Shown here piece after piece: positions 11,880 through 26,800 of a stretch of DNA of 64,000 nt. The stretch covers positions 186,001 through 250,000 of the forward strand of contig JAPMOS010000010.1 of NCBI GenBank assembly GCA_027972325.1, given 5' to 3'. Position 1 is the first letter of the stretch. Each line of letters starts with the position of its first letter. The DNA comes from Paratrimastix pyriformis (Eukaryota; Preaxostyla; Paratrimastigidae). The translations under genes and the position numbers were made by a program. The notes under the pieces are model-generated. The model did no database searches and had not been told where the DNA came from. It saw only the letters and a program-made list of their open reading frames with translations.

Positions 11880-14800
11880 TTACAGCTGGTCGTCGTGGAT
11901 GTTGACCGCCACGGAGAATTCTTGCCGGGCGGGGCCGGCCATGGGCATGGGCATGACCATGGGCATCATGCCCGGGGGCGGGGGCGGGATGTTGCCAATG
12001 GGGGCCAGTGGGGCCAGGGGGGCGCGGCCCATCTGGGCGGAGACCAAGGGGTTGCGGGCGATGGGGGTGGCGGCGACGTCGAACATCTCCCGGCCGACGG
12101 GGGTGGTAGCGGGCGTGGGAGTGGACTTGCCCCCCTTGGCGGTCGCGATGCGAGCGCCGGGGTGGCGGCGCCGGTAGAAGATCACCCCAAATACAGCGGC
12201 CACGATGATGCCCACCAGGCCCACCGTGCCCAGGACCGCGCCAAGTACAACCGCAACCACCGGGAACCCGGCACCGCCAGGGGTGCACGAGGCGCCCGCG
12301 AAGCCCTTCTCGCAAATGCAGGTGCCCAGGTAGCAGGTGCCGTGGCCCGAGCAGGGGGCACTCGTCTGGGAGGGGCACGTGACATTCTCCGCCCCGGGCA
12401 GGACCCGGGCCACGGCCCCGTAGCCGGCCGGGTACTGGGCGGCCGTGACGCAGGGCAGGCCGGCCGGGGAGGTGCTCATGGCGGCCCCCGGGACCAGGGT
12501 GAGGTTGGCCCGGGTCAGGTCGGCGCCCGTCACCCAGGCCGTGGCGTTGAGGCGCCCGTCGATGAGCGAGGCCCCTGTGCGGGTGCGCACGCAGACGGTG
12601 GCCGACCCGAGGGGCGCCGAGGCGGCCGTGATCTGCAGCAGGTCCGAGACGACCTGGCCCACGATGGCCCCGTGGCTGTTGACCACCAGCACCACGGCCT
12701 GCGCTTGGGCGGCCCCGTTGGCGGCCGAGGGCGCGGAGGCGTTGAAGGAGGAGCCGTTGTGGGCGAGGAAGCCCAGGGCCACCATGCGCACCTCGAGGGT
12801 GCCCTCGGCGGCCGCCCCGTGGAGGGTCACCAGGGCCTGGGCCGTGGCCAGGGTCTGCTCGGTGGCCCCCTGGTAGACGGGGCCCGTGCCCACCAGGACG
12901 GGGCTGGGCACGGCGGCAGCCGGGACGGGGCCGCACTGGGTACCGATGGCCGCCAGCAGGGGGGTCAGCCGGTTGAAGCGGCACAGCAGGTAGCTGTTGG
13001 TGGCGGCCGCCAGGCGCCGGCCGGCGGCGCGGGTGAGCTGCTCGAGGAGGGCCGTCTCGTTGAGCAGCTGGGCCGTCCACTGGTTCAGGGGCGTCAGGGC
13101 CCGGCTGCCGCGCCAGGCCAGGTTGGCAGGCGCCTCCTGGGCGCCCCACTGGGCGGCGGTCCACTGATAGACGGGCTGCATCTCGCCGCTGCAGGCGGAG
13201 CACTCGGCGGCCCCCTTGGGCGAGAAGCGGCCCGTGGGGCGCTCGTAGCAGCGGGTGGTGGCGAGACACTCGTCGGCCGTGGCGGCGCGGCGCATCCAGC
13301 GGCCGCCCTGCTTGGTGCACGAGGACTCGGATGTGCGCCGATCGATGCAGCCGGCCAGGCCGAGGCTGCCCGCCAGGGAGTCGCAGTAGGGCCGGCCGTT
13401 CTCGTCGTATGCCGGCGCCCGGACGCAGACCCCGTCGTAGAGGCCGCCCGTCAGCTCGGCGTCGGTGCACTGGGCCGCGGCGAGGCACTGGGCCTCGGTG
13501 GGGCACTGGGCCTGCCGGTTGACGGCGCAGCTGAGGGCCGCCTCGATGGCCAGGTCGGCGGCGCCCGTGGCGCCCCGCTGGGCGGCGGTGCACTGGCCCA
13601 GGAGCCGGTCGGCGCAGCTCACCCAGCGGCCCTCGCAGGCGGCCTGGGTGCTGTTGAGCAGGCAGACCGTGCCCGCCGTGCGGCCGCCCGCCTGGGCGCA
13701 GGCGTAGGCGCCGAGCTGGTCGCGGACGCAGATGCCGCCCTGGTCGAGGGTGCTGGCGCAGCGGGGGCAGGGCACCGTGCAGCCCATGGCCGCCGGGGCC
13801 GACTGGGCGTTGCAGGTGGCCTCGGTGGCGAAGGCGCCCGCCAGGTAGGTGGCACCCGCGGGGCAGGCGCCGCTCAGGTCGGGGGCCACCCGGCGGCAGT
13901 CCATGTGGGCCGGGGACCAGCTGTACGGGCAGGCGGCGGGCGTGGTGTGCTGCGGGTAGACGCAGACGGCCGGCTGCTCGACGGAGAAGCAGGGCGCGCC
14001 CGCGGGGCACGAGACGCACACCCCCGAGGGGACCAGGGTCGCGTTGCGGCCGTAGGGGTCGGCCTTGCAGAGGTCCTCGTCGGCGGCGCCCAGGGCGGGG
14101 TTCCAGTTGCAGACCCGCTCGGCCTGGCAGCCGGCCTGGTCGCCGGCCGTCTCGACCATGGCGCACTGGCCCTGCGGGTCGCAGGTCTGCGTCCAGAGGC
14201 CGCTCCGGTAGAGGGACGAGTTGGGCCCCACGCAGCTGGGCTTCTGGGCGAGCACGGTCCGGGCCAGCTTCTGGGCCAGGGTCAGGCCGGCCTGCTGGTC
14301 GGCGGGCGACAGGAGCGAGCCCAGCTGGCTGTGCAGGGACTGCACCAGGACCGGGCTGAGGCGCTCGGTCAGGCAGCGGGCCACGGCGGTGGTCATCAGG
14401 CCCACGTCGGCGCCCGGGATGAGGCACCGGCCCCGGACGCAGGCCCCCGAGTAGCACTCGGTGTTGTCGCGGCACAGCTGGCCACGGCCCGAGGACGCCT
14501 CACCGAAGACGGCCTGCCGGCAGCCCTCCCAGAGGGCGCTGATGCCCGTCCAGACGCCCTCCGAGGCCTCCCGGGCCACCTCCTCGCAGCCGGCGGCCGG
14601 GTCGGCCAGCAGGGCGCCCGCATCCGCGAGCAGGGCCCCGGCAGCGGCCTCGTCGTGGCACCGGCCCGCCGGGATGGCGGGGGTGATGGTGGGCACGCTG
14701 AGGGCCACGTCCCGCGGGGCGCAGCACTGGGTGAGGGCGAGGGTCGGGTTGCAGCAGGGGTCGGCCGCCCAGGCGGAGTTGAGGGTCCCCGCGGCGGTCA

Positions 14801-17800
14801 GCCTGGGCTGGTAGCACTGGGCCGTGGCCGGGACGGTGACCTGGCGGGTGCCGAGGGCCATCAGCGACTCGGCCAGGGCCGTGCAGCCGGCGAAGCTCGG
14901 GTCGGCGTTGATCAGCCACATCACCTGCAGCAGGGGAGAGGGGAGAGGGTCCAGTGAGCCGGAGTTGGTGGTGGGCGTGGTGGTGGTGCTGGGATGGGGT
15001 GGGTGACTGCGGCGGATGGGGGGCTGTGGGACGGACCGCCTGGCGCTGGGCCCGGAGGAAGTCGGCCGTGGTGGCGGCGGGGTCGGTGTTGTTCGCGGCG
15101 TCGGCCATACGGCTCTCGATCAGCTGGCCCACGGCCTGTAGGGCGGCCGGGCTGCAGGCGGGCGCGCCCAGGGCGGGCACGCTCCCCGTGACGGCAACCC
15201 CGGACACATCCGCCAGGATGGCCCCACGCAGCTGCACCGTGCACTCCGACCAGACGTGCTGCAGGGGGGATGGGGTTGGTTGATGAGCACGGGGGCGGGG
15301 CCGTCATGCGAGCAGGGGGGGTGAAGAGGCCGGGGGTGTGGCGGACCTGGCCCAGCTCGAAGACGGCGTTGAGGATGCGCGAGTCGGGGGTCAGGTCAGG
15401 CTGGGTGGGCAGCTGGATGGCGGCCGGGGCGAGGGGCATCAGCTGGCGCAGGTAGGCGGGCAGCGGGTCGCGCACCGAGGGCAGCACCCGCAGGGGGGCC
15501 ACCGTGTCGGCCCCGCAGAGGAGGCTGATGGGCGCCAGGGCGGTCAGCTCGGAGGCGCCCAGGGCGGCCACCGACTCGAGGGTCCCCGCCAGCCGCACCC
15601 GCAGGTCGCCCCCGAAGGCCACCTGGACGAGACCCAGCGAGCGGCCCAGGGCCGCCGGCTCCTCCAGCCGCACCGGCCGGAAGGTGGCCCCCGTGGGGGC
15701 GGCCTGGCACACGTCATTGCGGGCCGCCCGGGCGGCGGCGCTCTCGGGGAGCAGCCCCTCGAGGACCCGCAGGGAGGCCGAGGTCCCCAGGACGGTCAGT
15801 CGGTAGGTGGACACCCGGTCGGCCGCGGGGGGCAGCACGACCAGCATCACCCGGGCCTGGGCCGTCTCGGCGGTGGACACCAGGGTCCCGTTCCTAGGGC
15901 AAAGGGAAGGAGAGGGACGGGCGAGGGAAGGGTGAGCATCGAGCAGACACAGGCGGGAGGAGCAGGCAAGGGGGGGAGGGTGGGCGGGGGGTGCTGGGAG
16001 GGGGGTGCTGGGAGGGGTGCTGGGCGGGGGGCCTGGGCGGACTCGGCGATGGCCTCGAGGCGGAGGGAGCCGAGGGTCCCCTCGGGGGCGAGGGCCAGGA
16101 TGGTCCACGGGGCCGTCGCGGCGGCCTCCTCGAAGCGGGCCACGGCCTGGCCGCCCTGCGGGAGGGTCACCGCCGCCTGGGCGGGGCGCACCTCGGGCAG
16201 CGAGCCGTTGATCTGGCAGGCGGCCCCCAGCCAGCCCGCCGTGCACGCGCACACCTTGCCGGCCTTGAGGCCCCGCCCGTTGCAGGGGGGCGTCTGGTGG
16301 GGGGCCGCGGCCAGGGCGAAGGCGACGCTGGAGCTGTTGGCCTCCTGGACGCGGACGTAGAGCGACCCGCTGGCCCCGCAGTGGGCGGGCACCACGAAGG
16401 TCGCCTTGGCCTTCAGGCCGGCAGCCACCTCGAACGAGGCGCAGCTGGCAGAGGCTGCGCGGGGGGAAGGTCAGGCAGGAGCGGAGAGGCGTCAGCAGGC
16501 AGTTGGGGGGGCTTTGGGGCTTTGGGGCGGTGGGTGGGGGTGCCGGTGCTGGGCGGGGCGGACCGAGCATGGCCGAGAATGAGGGCGACACGGCCAGGGT
16601 GAACCCTTGGTGGGCGCCGGTGCGGGGCGGGGTGAAGACCAGGTCCACCGGCCCGACGACGGTCCCGAGGGCCACCACCAGGCGGCTCTGGGGGATGCTC
16701 TTGCCGGCCGCGGCCACGTCGGGCGGGACGGTCATCGTCAGCGCAGTGGCCGCGGGGGCGCCCAGGACGAGCTGGGTCAGGCCCGTGACGCCCGCGTCCA
16801 TGCTGCAGTCGAGGCCGACGAAGCCGGGGCTGCACTGGCACCGGCCGGCCGGCGGCAGGCACTTGCCGTGGCCCGAGCAGTCGTTGGGGCAGGGCTGGAC
16901 GGCCACGCCCGGGGTGGCGCTCAGCCGGAAGTGGGTGGCCGCCCCGGCGAAGGGCGTCACCTGGATGTAGATCACCCCGGCCGCGGCCTGGGCCAGCTGG
17001 GCGGCCGTCAGCGAGACCTGGTCGGAGCCCTCGGTGGCGCTGCTGGCCAGCCAGCTGCCGGCCGCCAGCAGGTCGGCCGAGGCGGCCAGGAAGAGGTCCG
17101 GGTCACCCTCGATGGCCTCCACCCGCACCGTGACGGGGGCAGCCAGGCCGCCCACCGCCAGGGCGTACCGCTGGGCCGTCGTGACGGGGCCCACCCGCAG
17201 GGCGGCGGCGGGGGTCAGAGTGTCCACCGCGGCGCTGAGGGCCGTGGCGCACTGGAGGCCCGCCCAGCCGGGGTAGCAGACACAGGCCCCCGTGACGGGG
17301 TCGCAGGCCCCGTGGCCCGAGCAGTCGCAGCTGCGGGCGGCGGCGTAGAGGGTCAGGTTGCCCGCCCCGGCGAACCCGGGGGCGGGGCTGAGGCGGACGA
17401 CGAACGAGGGCAGGACCATGCCCGGGTCGATGGTCAGCTCCGAGCCGCCCGTGGCCGTGTAGGGCCACTCGCCGCTGGCCAGACTGGCCGAGGGGGCCGC
17501 CCAGAGGGTCGCCCCGATGCCGCTCCAGCGGACCGCGTAGGGGGGCGGCAGGCTGGCCAGGTTCTGGACCAGCACCGTGGCCGGGCTGCCGGCCGCCAGG
17601 GAGAGGGTCACCATACCGGGGGCCGCGGCCGAGGCGCCGAGGGCACCCGTGATGGTGGTGGTCAGGGCCGTCTGGCAGGCCGCGCCGATGTACCCGGGCA
17701 CGCAGCTGCACAGGCCGGCCGTGCAGACCCCGTTGCCCGAGCAGTCCTCGGGGCAGGCGGCCACGGCCTCGGTCACGGCCAGCGAGTAGGCCGTGGGGGC

Positions 17801-20800
17801 GGCCGAGAGGCCCAGGACGGCCACGAAGAGGTTGCCCAACAGCCCGTCGTCCTCGTCGCCCAGCACGATGCTGTTGACGGTCGAGGGGCGGGCCCGCGAG
17901 GACCAGGCGAACGAGTCGGCCTGCAGGGCGTCCATGCTCTCGGCCACAAACAGGTCGGCCGTGCCGCCCGCCGTCAGGGTGGTCAGGGTCAGGGTCAGCG
18001 GCAGCCGCAGGCCCGCCGTGGGCAGCACGTAGCGGGCGTAGGCCCGCCGGCCGACGGTGGCCGAGGCGACCGGGCTGGCGGGGTCGAGGAGGGTCAGCCG
18101 GGTGGCGCGCAGGTTGACCGAGCAGTCGACCCCGCCCCAGTCGGCAGCGCAGGTGCACAGGCCGGTCGCCGAGCAGCTGCCGTGGCCGGTGCAGTCGCCC
18201 GGGCAGGCCACCGTGTGGAGGCTCACCCGCAGCTGGGCCGGCCCATCGGCCAGGCCCACCCAGACGCCGCGGAAGTTGGGGTGCGAGGCGGCGACCACCA
18301 ACCGGTCCTGCCGCTCGGCCGTGGCCACCCAGGCCCACCGGCCCGCCTGGAAGTCGCCCGCCGAGGCGGCCACCCGGAGGGCCCCCGTGGGCACGAGCTC
18401 ATAGGCGGCCGCGGCCCCGTGGGCGTCGTAGAGGAAGGCCTGGCCGGTGGCCAGGGTGGTCGTCTGGCCGAGGGTCACCACCGCCGCCGCGGCCACGGTC
18501 GGCACGGAGCAGTCCACCCCCATGAAGGAGGCCTGGCAGGCGCAGAAGCCCTGGGCGCAGGTGCCGTGGCCCGAGCAGTCGTTGGGGCACCGGTAGGAGG
18601 CCTCGCCCACGGCCAGCGTCCACGAGGCGGCCCCCATGGCCGAGACCACGTAGAGCGGAGCCGCCTCAGTAATGAGCAGGCTCTGGGAGTCCTCGGCGGC
18701 CTGGGCGAAGGTGTTCCACCGCCAGTTGCTGCGCTGGGCCTCGACCATCGAGGTGGCCACCAGCAGCGCGCCCAGGGAGGCCCCGTGGGCCGCACCGGAC
18801 CGGGTGAGGGTGATGGTGAAGGGCACCTTGGTGGCGGGCAGGGTCAGCAGGAAGAAGGGCTGCGCGCCGGCCCCCAGGGACACCGCGACGGGGGTGTTCC
18901 AGGCCAGGCTGGCCAGGTTGCCGGTGGCGGCCGTGTTGATCTGGCAGGCGGGGCCGGCCCACTGGCTGTTGCAGGTGCACAGGCCCGTCGAGGCGCCGCA
19001 GGTGCCCTTGCCGTTGCAGGTCAGCCCGTTGGCCAGGGGGCACTGCAGCTGGGCCGGCTCGACGACCACCGTGTAGCAGGTGCGGGCGTACGAGGCGCCC
19101 GTGACCCGCACCAGGTACTGGCCGCCGGCCGCCAGGTCCTCGGCCAGGCCCCGGGCGGGGAAGCTGACCGTGGCCACGGGCTCGGCGGGCAGCAGGGAGC
19201 TCTCCCAGGCGGCCGCGGTGCGGCCCACCTCGATCCGGACGCGGGGCGCCTGCTCGAGGAGGCAGCTGGGGCAGCCGGCCAGGGCGGGGTCGCAGGTGGC
19301 GGCCATGATGCCGCCCAGGTACTCGGCGCAGCCCAGCATGCCCACGACCCGGTCCAGCAGGGCCCGGTGGCAGGTGCAGGCGTCCTGGGCGCCCTCGGCC
19401 AGGCAGCCCTGGTAGGCGGCGATGGCCTGGTCGACCAGCTCGCCGTTGCAGGTGGGGTTGGCGGCGGCGGGCATCCAGGAGGCCCCCGGGGTGATGAGCC
19501 CCTCGGCCAGGCACTGGTAGGCCTCCACCTGGCCCAGCAGGTCGGCCCCGAACTGGGTCGACATGCAGCCGGCCGCCCGCAGGCAGCCGCCCAGGCTCTC
19601 CAGCAGCGGGCACACGGCCTCGGGGCCCTGGAGGCCGGCCCCGGCCTGCATGCGCTGGCGGAAGTTGGCCTGGCAGGTGTCGGCGGCCACCGAGTCGCAC
19701 CCGGCCAGGGTCAGGCCCAGCCGGAGGGTGAAGGGCTTGCCCATGAGCCCGTTGGCGGCCAGGTTAAGGTGCCACGTGTCGGCCCCCATGGCCCAGAGGC
19801 ACTTGGTCTCGCTGGCCGTCTGGTAGGTCAGCTCCTGGGTCACGGCCGTATCGCAGGCCGTCCCCGACCAGGCCGCGCTGCACAGGCAGAGGCCCTGAGG
19901 GGTGCACGTGCCGTGGCCGTTGCAGTTGGCCGGGCAGCCGGTGACCTTGGGGGCCACCCGGATGCTGTACGAGACGGCCTGCCGCACCCCGGCGGGGCCC
20001 GTGGCCACCACCAGGTAGACGGGCGAGGGCAGGGGGGCCGCCAGGGTCAGGGTCTTGGCCGGGCTGGCCGGGTCCAGGGCCGACAGGCGGAAGGAGCGCG
20101 TCCGGAGGGCCTCCCCCGAGAAGGCCGCGAACAGGAGCATGTTGGGCCCGGCCGGCTGGGCCGGGGTCAGCACAACCTCGTACTGGCCGTACGAGGGGTC
20201 GGGCGGGCTGAAGGTGTACACCTCGTACGCCTCGGCGGCCGGTTCGGTGAAGATGGCGTCCTGAAGGGCCACCCCGGGCTGCAGGGCGGTCAGGGCCGTG
20301 GCCGAGGCCACCGAGCAGTCGTCCGAGGTCCACCCGCTGAGGCAGGTGCAGGTGCCGCTCAGGCAGCTGCCGTGGCCCGAGCAGTCGTTGGGGCAGGGCA
20401 GCGGGCCCTGGCTGAGGGCCAGCCGGTAGCAGCCCGAGGTGGGCGGGGAGGCGGGCGCCCCCGTGACGACGATGGCCATCGAGCCGGTGAGCTGCTCGGC
20501 CACCCGGACGAACTCGCTGGTGAAGGCGCCCGCGCTGGTGTAGAGGAACCGGGACCGGTAGGCGTCGCTGACCGACCGGGCGACGGCCAGGTCGACGTCG
20601 CCCCCGGGGGCCGCGCTGCCGGCGCAGCCGCACTGGGCGTACTTGCACCCCAGGGCGTGCACCTCGGCCAGGGTGGGCGTCAGGCAGCTGGCGTTGCGCA
20701 GGCAGGTGCCCAGCTGCTCCCAGGCCATGCACGGGTCGGCCTCGATCGAGGGGGCGGCCGAGGTCGCTGGCTGGGTGCCCTCGGGGCGGCCGAGGGCGGC

Positions 20801-23800
20801 GCCGGGGAAGACCAGCCCGGCGGCCTGGCCCAGGCAGACCAGCGCCTGGCGGGTGTCGCAGACGCCCTGGCCGGGGGCCGCGCAGGCCGAGCAGCCCGTC
20901 AAGTGGCACACCTCCTCCACGTAGGGGGTGAGGCCCATCTCGGGGCCGCACCGGGTGCTGTTCAGGCAAGCGGCCGCCTCCTCAACGCAGGCGCAGGGCG
21001 ACGTGGCCTGGACGGCCCCCGTCACGCGGAGGGCCAGGCAGGTGCCCAGCGAGGCCGAGCAGCGGGCCAGCCGGCCGACGGTGCAGTGGGCGGGGCTCTC
21101 GCCGGCGCAGCTGGGGCAGCCCAGGGCCCAGCAGGTGTCCTGGTAGGACTTGTACAGGGGCCCGGCGGTGCACTTGGCCCCGACCATGCAGCCGCTCATC
21201 TGGTCCATGCACAGGCAGGGCGTCGAGCCGTTGACCTGCAGGCACTCGGCCATGGTGGCGGCGCAGAGGGCCATCTTGGCGCTGTCGCAGCCGGCCGGCG
21301 GGGCGATGGCGTCGCAGCCGCCGCAGTGGGAGGCGGCGCAGCCCGAGAGGTACCCGTCCCAGACGGCCCCCCGGGCGCAGCTGCTCGAGTTGAGGCACAG
21401 GCCCAGCTCCTGGTAGCAGGTGCAGATGGGCCGCCCCTGGTCCAGGGCGCACGACTTCAGGCCCGCCAGGCAGGTCTCGGCCGCCTGGGGCCGGCAGACC
21501 GAGGCGGCCGAGCAGTTGGCGCAGCCCGAGAGGCCGCAGTACTCCTCGGCGACCAGCTCGAGCTCGGTGTGGGCGCAGCCGGTCTGGTTGAGGCACTGGC
21601 CGAAGGCGGGCAGGCACCCGCAGGCCGAGCCCTCCCGCTGCTGGCAGCCGACCAGCTGGCCCACGCAGCCCGCGGCCGCCATGAACTGGCAGGTGCCGTT
21701 GTGGCCCAGGCCCGAGCAGAGCAGGGCGTCGCTCTGCTCCAGCATGGCCGCCACGGGCGACCCGGCCTGGACGCACCCCGTGGGGCCCATGCACTGCCGC
21801 AGGGCCCGCATGCAATCGCAGGTGGCCGTCGGGTTGGCGGCCATGCACTGGCCGAAGGTGCTCACGCAGCCCACCATGGGGAAGGGCTGGCAGCTGTCGG
21901 CGGGCTGCTGGCTGGTGGCGTTCAGGCAGCCCAGGGCCTGCTGGGTGGCCAGCAGCAGCGGGTCCAGGGGCAGGCTGGCCGTGCACAGGGACCCATTGAT
22001 GCAGCCCACGTAGCTAGCCAGGGCCGGGCAGACACGGCCCCGGATGGCGGCCAGGGTCAGGTTGCCCCAGCTGGGCAGCCGCAGGGACTGGTAGGCCTCC
22101 AGGGAGCACTGCAGCAGGTCCACGGGGTCGCAGTAGGCCTTGGGGGCGATCGGGGTGGGCGCCAGGGGGGCCAGGGGCGAGTCCGGGCCGCACTCGCTGT
22201 CGGCCATGACGTGGATGATGTCGTCGAAGAGCGGCGCCAGGCAGCGGGTCTCGGCCACGCAGGCCCGGTAGGTGGCGAAGTGCTGGCAGGAGAAGTTGCG
22301 CGACATGTCGGCCAGCAGCTGGCTGGTGCATTGGACGGCCGGCATGATGTTGCAGGCCGACTCGTTGGCGACGGGCACCAGGCCCGCGCAGGAGCAGCCC
22401 ATCTGGGCGCACAGCGGGGCCAGGGTCGACCCCACCAGCCCCTCCAGGCCGCAGCTGTGCTGGGCCGAGAGGGCCACCTTGTCGAGGCACGTGCAGGTGT
22501 CGGCTCCGTTCATCAGGCACGAGGTCAGCAGCAGCATGGGCTGGGCCCGGGCCGAGACGGTGCACTCGGTGCCCGCGGGCAGCACGGTGAACACCGGGTA
22601 GGGGCCCGGGCAGCCATGCATCCGGGCCAGCTGGGCGGAGATCATGGCGGGCATGCTCTGCTCGCAGCCGGCCTGGGTCATCATGCTGGCCGTGGCCGTG
22701 AAGCAGTCGCAGCTCTGGTACTGGGCCCAGCAGGCCGGCTCCTGCTGGATCAGGATGGCCGCCGCCCGGGCGATGTTGCACTCCGACTGGGGCTGGCTGG
22801 GGGCCGCCCCGCACCGGCAGCCCAGCACCGAGCAGCCCGAGTGGGCCAGGGCCCGGGTGGCCGCGCAGAAGGTGTCGATGGCCGTGTCGCCCATGCAGCC
22901 CATCAGGGTGGCGCACTCGGCGAAGGCGTTCATGCAGCCGCAGGTGGACCCGTTGGCCTGGGCCACGCACGAGGCCAGGTCGGCGTAGCAGCTGACGGCC
23001 CCCAGGGGGGTCTCGGCCCCCAGGGCCACGGGCGCCAGGCCGGCGCACTGGGAGCAGCCCGGGTAGAAGGTGCACACGGCGCCCAGCAGGTGGTCCACCA
23101 CGGGGAACCGCGCCGAGCAGCCCGACAGGCGCAGGGCGGCCCGCAGGTCCCCGATGGCCGTGCAGTTGCTGGCAAAGTCGGAGCGCGCGAAGAACGCGGC
23201 CACCGCGCCGCCGGCCACCACCAGGTCACACGTCGCTGGATTGGTGGAAGAGTGGGTGGGGGGATGGTGCGCGTGAGCGATGAGGTGTGATGTGCTGCTG
23301 CCCCCACGATGAACATGGACACGAACATGGACACGAACATGGACACGAACATGGACACGAACATGGACACGAACATGGACACGGGCACGAACATGGACAC
23401 GAACATGGACACGGGCACGGGCACGAACATGGACACGGGCACGAACATGGGCAGGCACGAACATGGGCACGGGCATGGGCACGGGCATGGGCACGGGCAC
23501 GGGCATGGGCACGAACATGGGCACGGGCATGGGGGCGGACCATTGGTGGGGGCGCAGCAGCCGGTGATCTGGCAGCCCTGGTTGTAGATGGCCTCGACGG
23601 CCTTGCTGAGGTAGGTCTCGTTCTGGGGGGCGAGGCACTGCCGGCCGGACAGGCACGAGCCCATGTTCTGGTAGCTGGGGCAGAAGTTCCGGGTCGTGGC
23701 CGACTCGGTCATCAGGCCCTGGAAGCACTCCAGCAGGGCCGCCGGGGTGCAGCGGTCCCGGGGGGCCGGGGCGGGGCTGGGGCAGTCCTGGCAGCCGGAC

Positions 23801-26800
23801 ATGCGGCACATGTAGGCCGGCTGGATGGCCCCGCCCGCGCAGCCGACGGCCGCCAGGCGCTGGTCGAAGGTGGCGTAGCAGCCGCAGACGGTCGCGTTGG
23901 GGCCCTGGCCTTGCTGAGCCGCAGCGCACCGGGTGAAGTTCTTCAGGGCGCTCACGAGCTGGCCCACCCTGCAGCACACGCACGCCCCCATGCACACCCG
24001 CAGAACCGGCCCAGCGGTGAGACAACGGCGGGCAAGCGGAGGGACTGGGGATTGTGACAGGCGGCGGGGGGGCGACGGACGGGCAGGTGGTGGGGAGCGG
24101 GTCGGCGGCGCACGCCTCGGCGAGGAGGCCCAGCGGCCCGGCCAGGAAGGAGGCGTCCACCCCGCACATGGAAAGGTCCGCCGAGGACAGGACCTGCCGC
24201 AGGCAGCTGCATGGGCTCTGGGTCACGGCGCAGTCCTGTTCGGGGGTGGGTTGGGGTGGGGTGTGTGAGTGGGCGGCCGGTCAGCCCCACCCCCCCAGAA
24301 GGCAGCGGCGGGAGCGGCGGGGCGGACCAGGACGCTATCGAAGGCGGCCGTGAGGACCTCGGGGCAGGAGGCGCCCGCGGGGGTGACGATCGAGGGGGCG
24401 GGCCCGAGGAAGGGCACCCCCCCGTGGTAGAACTCGTAGCCCGCGTTGGCCAGCCGCTCGAACTGCCAGAAGGCGATGGCCAGGTTGCGGGGCACGCCCG
24501 ACCCGCAGCCGGCCTGCTCGACGCAGGTCAGCATCGCGGTGGCGTTGTCGGCCAGGCAGCGGATCAGGGGGAGCACCCGGCAGCCGGCGGGGAGCACCAT
24601 CCGGCAGGCGGCCAGGGAGGCGTTGAAGAGGGCCCCCAGCTGGGGGCTGTCGAAGATGGGCATGCCCGCCTGGCGGGTGCAGGCCGGCAGGGCCGCGGCG
24701 CAGGTGCAGGGGTCGCTGGTCTTCAGGCAGTTGGCAAACCGCAGCTCGCAGGCCAGGGCGCCCGTGGCCGGGTCGGTGGCCGTGACGGCGGGGCACTGCA
24801 TGGCCGGGTGGGGCTGGGGCACCGTCACGTCGATGAGCTGCTGGCGCACGGGGTCCCAGCCGGTGCCGGTCAGGTTGAAGGAGCGGTCCCGGGAGCACTC
24901 GAGCAGCTGGCAGAAGTAGCCGTGCACGCTGTTCAGCGAGTCCGTGGCGCACCCCAGCCCGTCCAGGGTGCTCAGCGAGAGCGACAGGCAGTCGCACGTG
25001 TCGGGGACCACGCCTCCGTGGACGCTGGGCTGGTCGCGGGTCCAGGCCAGGCAGCTGGTCACGGAGGCCAGCCACTGGACCAGGTGGGACGGGGTGCAGC
25101 TCGGGGCCACGAGGCCCCCGCAGAAGGGCCCCACCAGGGGCTGCACGGCGGCCAGGGCCTCGGCCGGGCAGCGGGTGGCGTTCATGCAGCGGACCAGGCC
25201 CTGCATGCAGGCGCAGCCCGTGTTGGGCCCGCTGAGGAGGCACCGGGCCGCGTCCATGAGGCACATGTCCATCTCGACCGGCCCGCAGCGGGCATTGGCG
25301 GCTGGCTGGTAGGGCGCGTAGGGGCGGCACCAGGTGGCGTTGCCGGCCGCCAGGCAGCCCAGCGAGACGGCCTGGTCGAGGATGCCCCCGGTGCAGCCGC
25401 GGGCGGCCAGGCAGGTCTGCAGGGACTCCAGGGCCACCGCAGCGGGCGGCTCGGGGCCCCGGTAGGCACCCGTGGTCCGGGCCATGACCTGGTAGCAGGC
25501 GAAGGCATCCTCCACCGAGCAGGGCATGATGGCCGCTGGGAGGGAGGGAGGGGGGGGGCGAACGATTGAGCACCAGCGGGACAGGCCAACCCAGGCCAAC
25601 CCAGGCCAGGCCAGGCCAGGCCAGGCGGAGTGGAGTGGAGTGGGGGACGAGTGGAGGGGGTGGGACGGACAGGGCGTGCAGCCGGTGGTGACGGCGATGG
25701 TGTCGAGGGTCTGGCCGAGCTGGCCCTCCTGGGCGCAGCCGGTGGGGCCCAGGCAGGCGCGCAGGGCCGAGTAGCAGCCGCAGGACCAGATCGTGTCCGC
25801 GCTGGCCGTGCAGGTCCCGAACTTGGCCAGGCACAGGCCCGCGTTCACAGGGTTGCACCGGTCAGAGGGCTCTGGGTGGGGAGGGGGGGAGATGAGGTCA
25901 TCTGTGAGGTGATCGGGCCGCGGAGACGGACCCGGCTGGGGCTCGGGGATGGGGAGGGCCGAGGGGCAGCGGGCCCCGGTGGAGATGGCGCTGAGCATGC
26001 CGGCCACCTGGGGGTACAGGCACTCGGAGGCCGACAGGCACACCTACCAGGCCAACGGGAACGGTGTCGTGATGAGCAATGTGCCAGGCATGGGCAGGGT
26101 GGCAGGCGTGGCAGGCGGCAGCAGGGCGGCAGCAGGGCACGGACATCGGCCACCCCGAGGCAGGTGCAGAAGGTGGTGTTGGTCGCGTTGGGGGCGGCCA
26201 CGCACCGGGCGAAGCCCACCAAGCACTGGCCCGCGTCGAGGAAGGAGCATCCCTGGCCGCCGCAGCGGGGGCAGCCCAGCTTCTGGCAGGAGGACTGGAT
26301 GAGCTCCTTGGCCCCGCCCAGCAGGCACCCGCTGCCGGCCATGCACTGGCTCCAGTTGCCGTAGCACGAGCACAGGCTGTCGGTCGACTGGCCCGTGAGG
26401 GCGGCCGAAGCGCAGACTTCCATCTGCAGCGAGCAGTTCGCAGCACGGAAGATGTTGCAGGCACCTGCAGGAGGCAAAACGAAGGGGATGAAGAAATGGA
26501 ATTTGTGGCCCTGACGAGAGCCGGAAATAAACAAAGAAAAATTCAAAAAAGGGTCAAGAAAGTAAAGAAAGAAAAGAAGAAAATCAGGTGTGTGGGCTTT
26601 GTTTTCTCACAATCTGCACATACTCAGTCGCCTCAAATGCGGCGTCAAAAAAAAAAACGACTGACCGTCAGTTGAGCATGAGCATCCTGCGGAGGCACAT
26701 TCTTCGACGTACTCTGTCTTTGCGGTCCCCTGGAGACATTGAACCGCAGAGAGGCATTGACCGTACGCCAAAAAGCATCCACATTGAGTATCCTCGTCAG

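Noticed and set aside
16607-23290. Plus-strand open frame of over 2,200 codons
   Set aside because: It is antisense to the EGF-repeat exons, rich in Gly/Arg/Gln without domain patterns, and is explained by the GC-rich third positions of the real gene.
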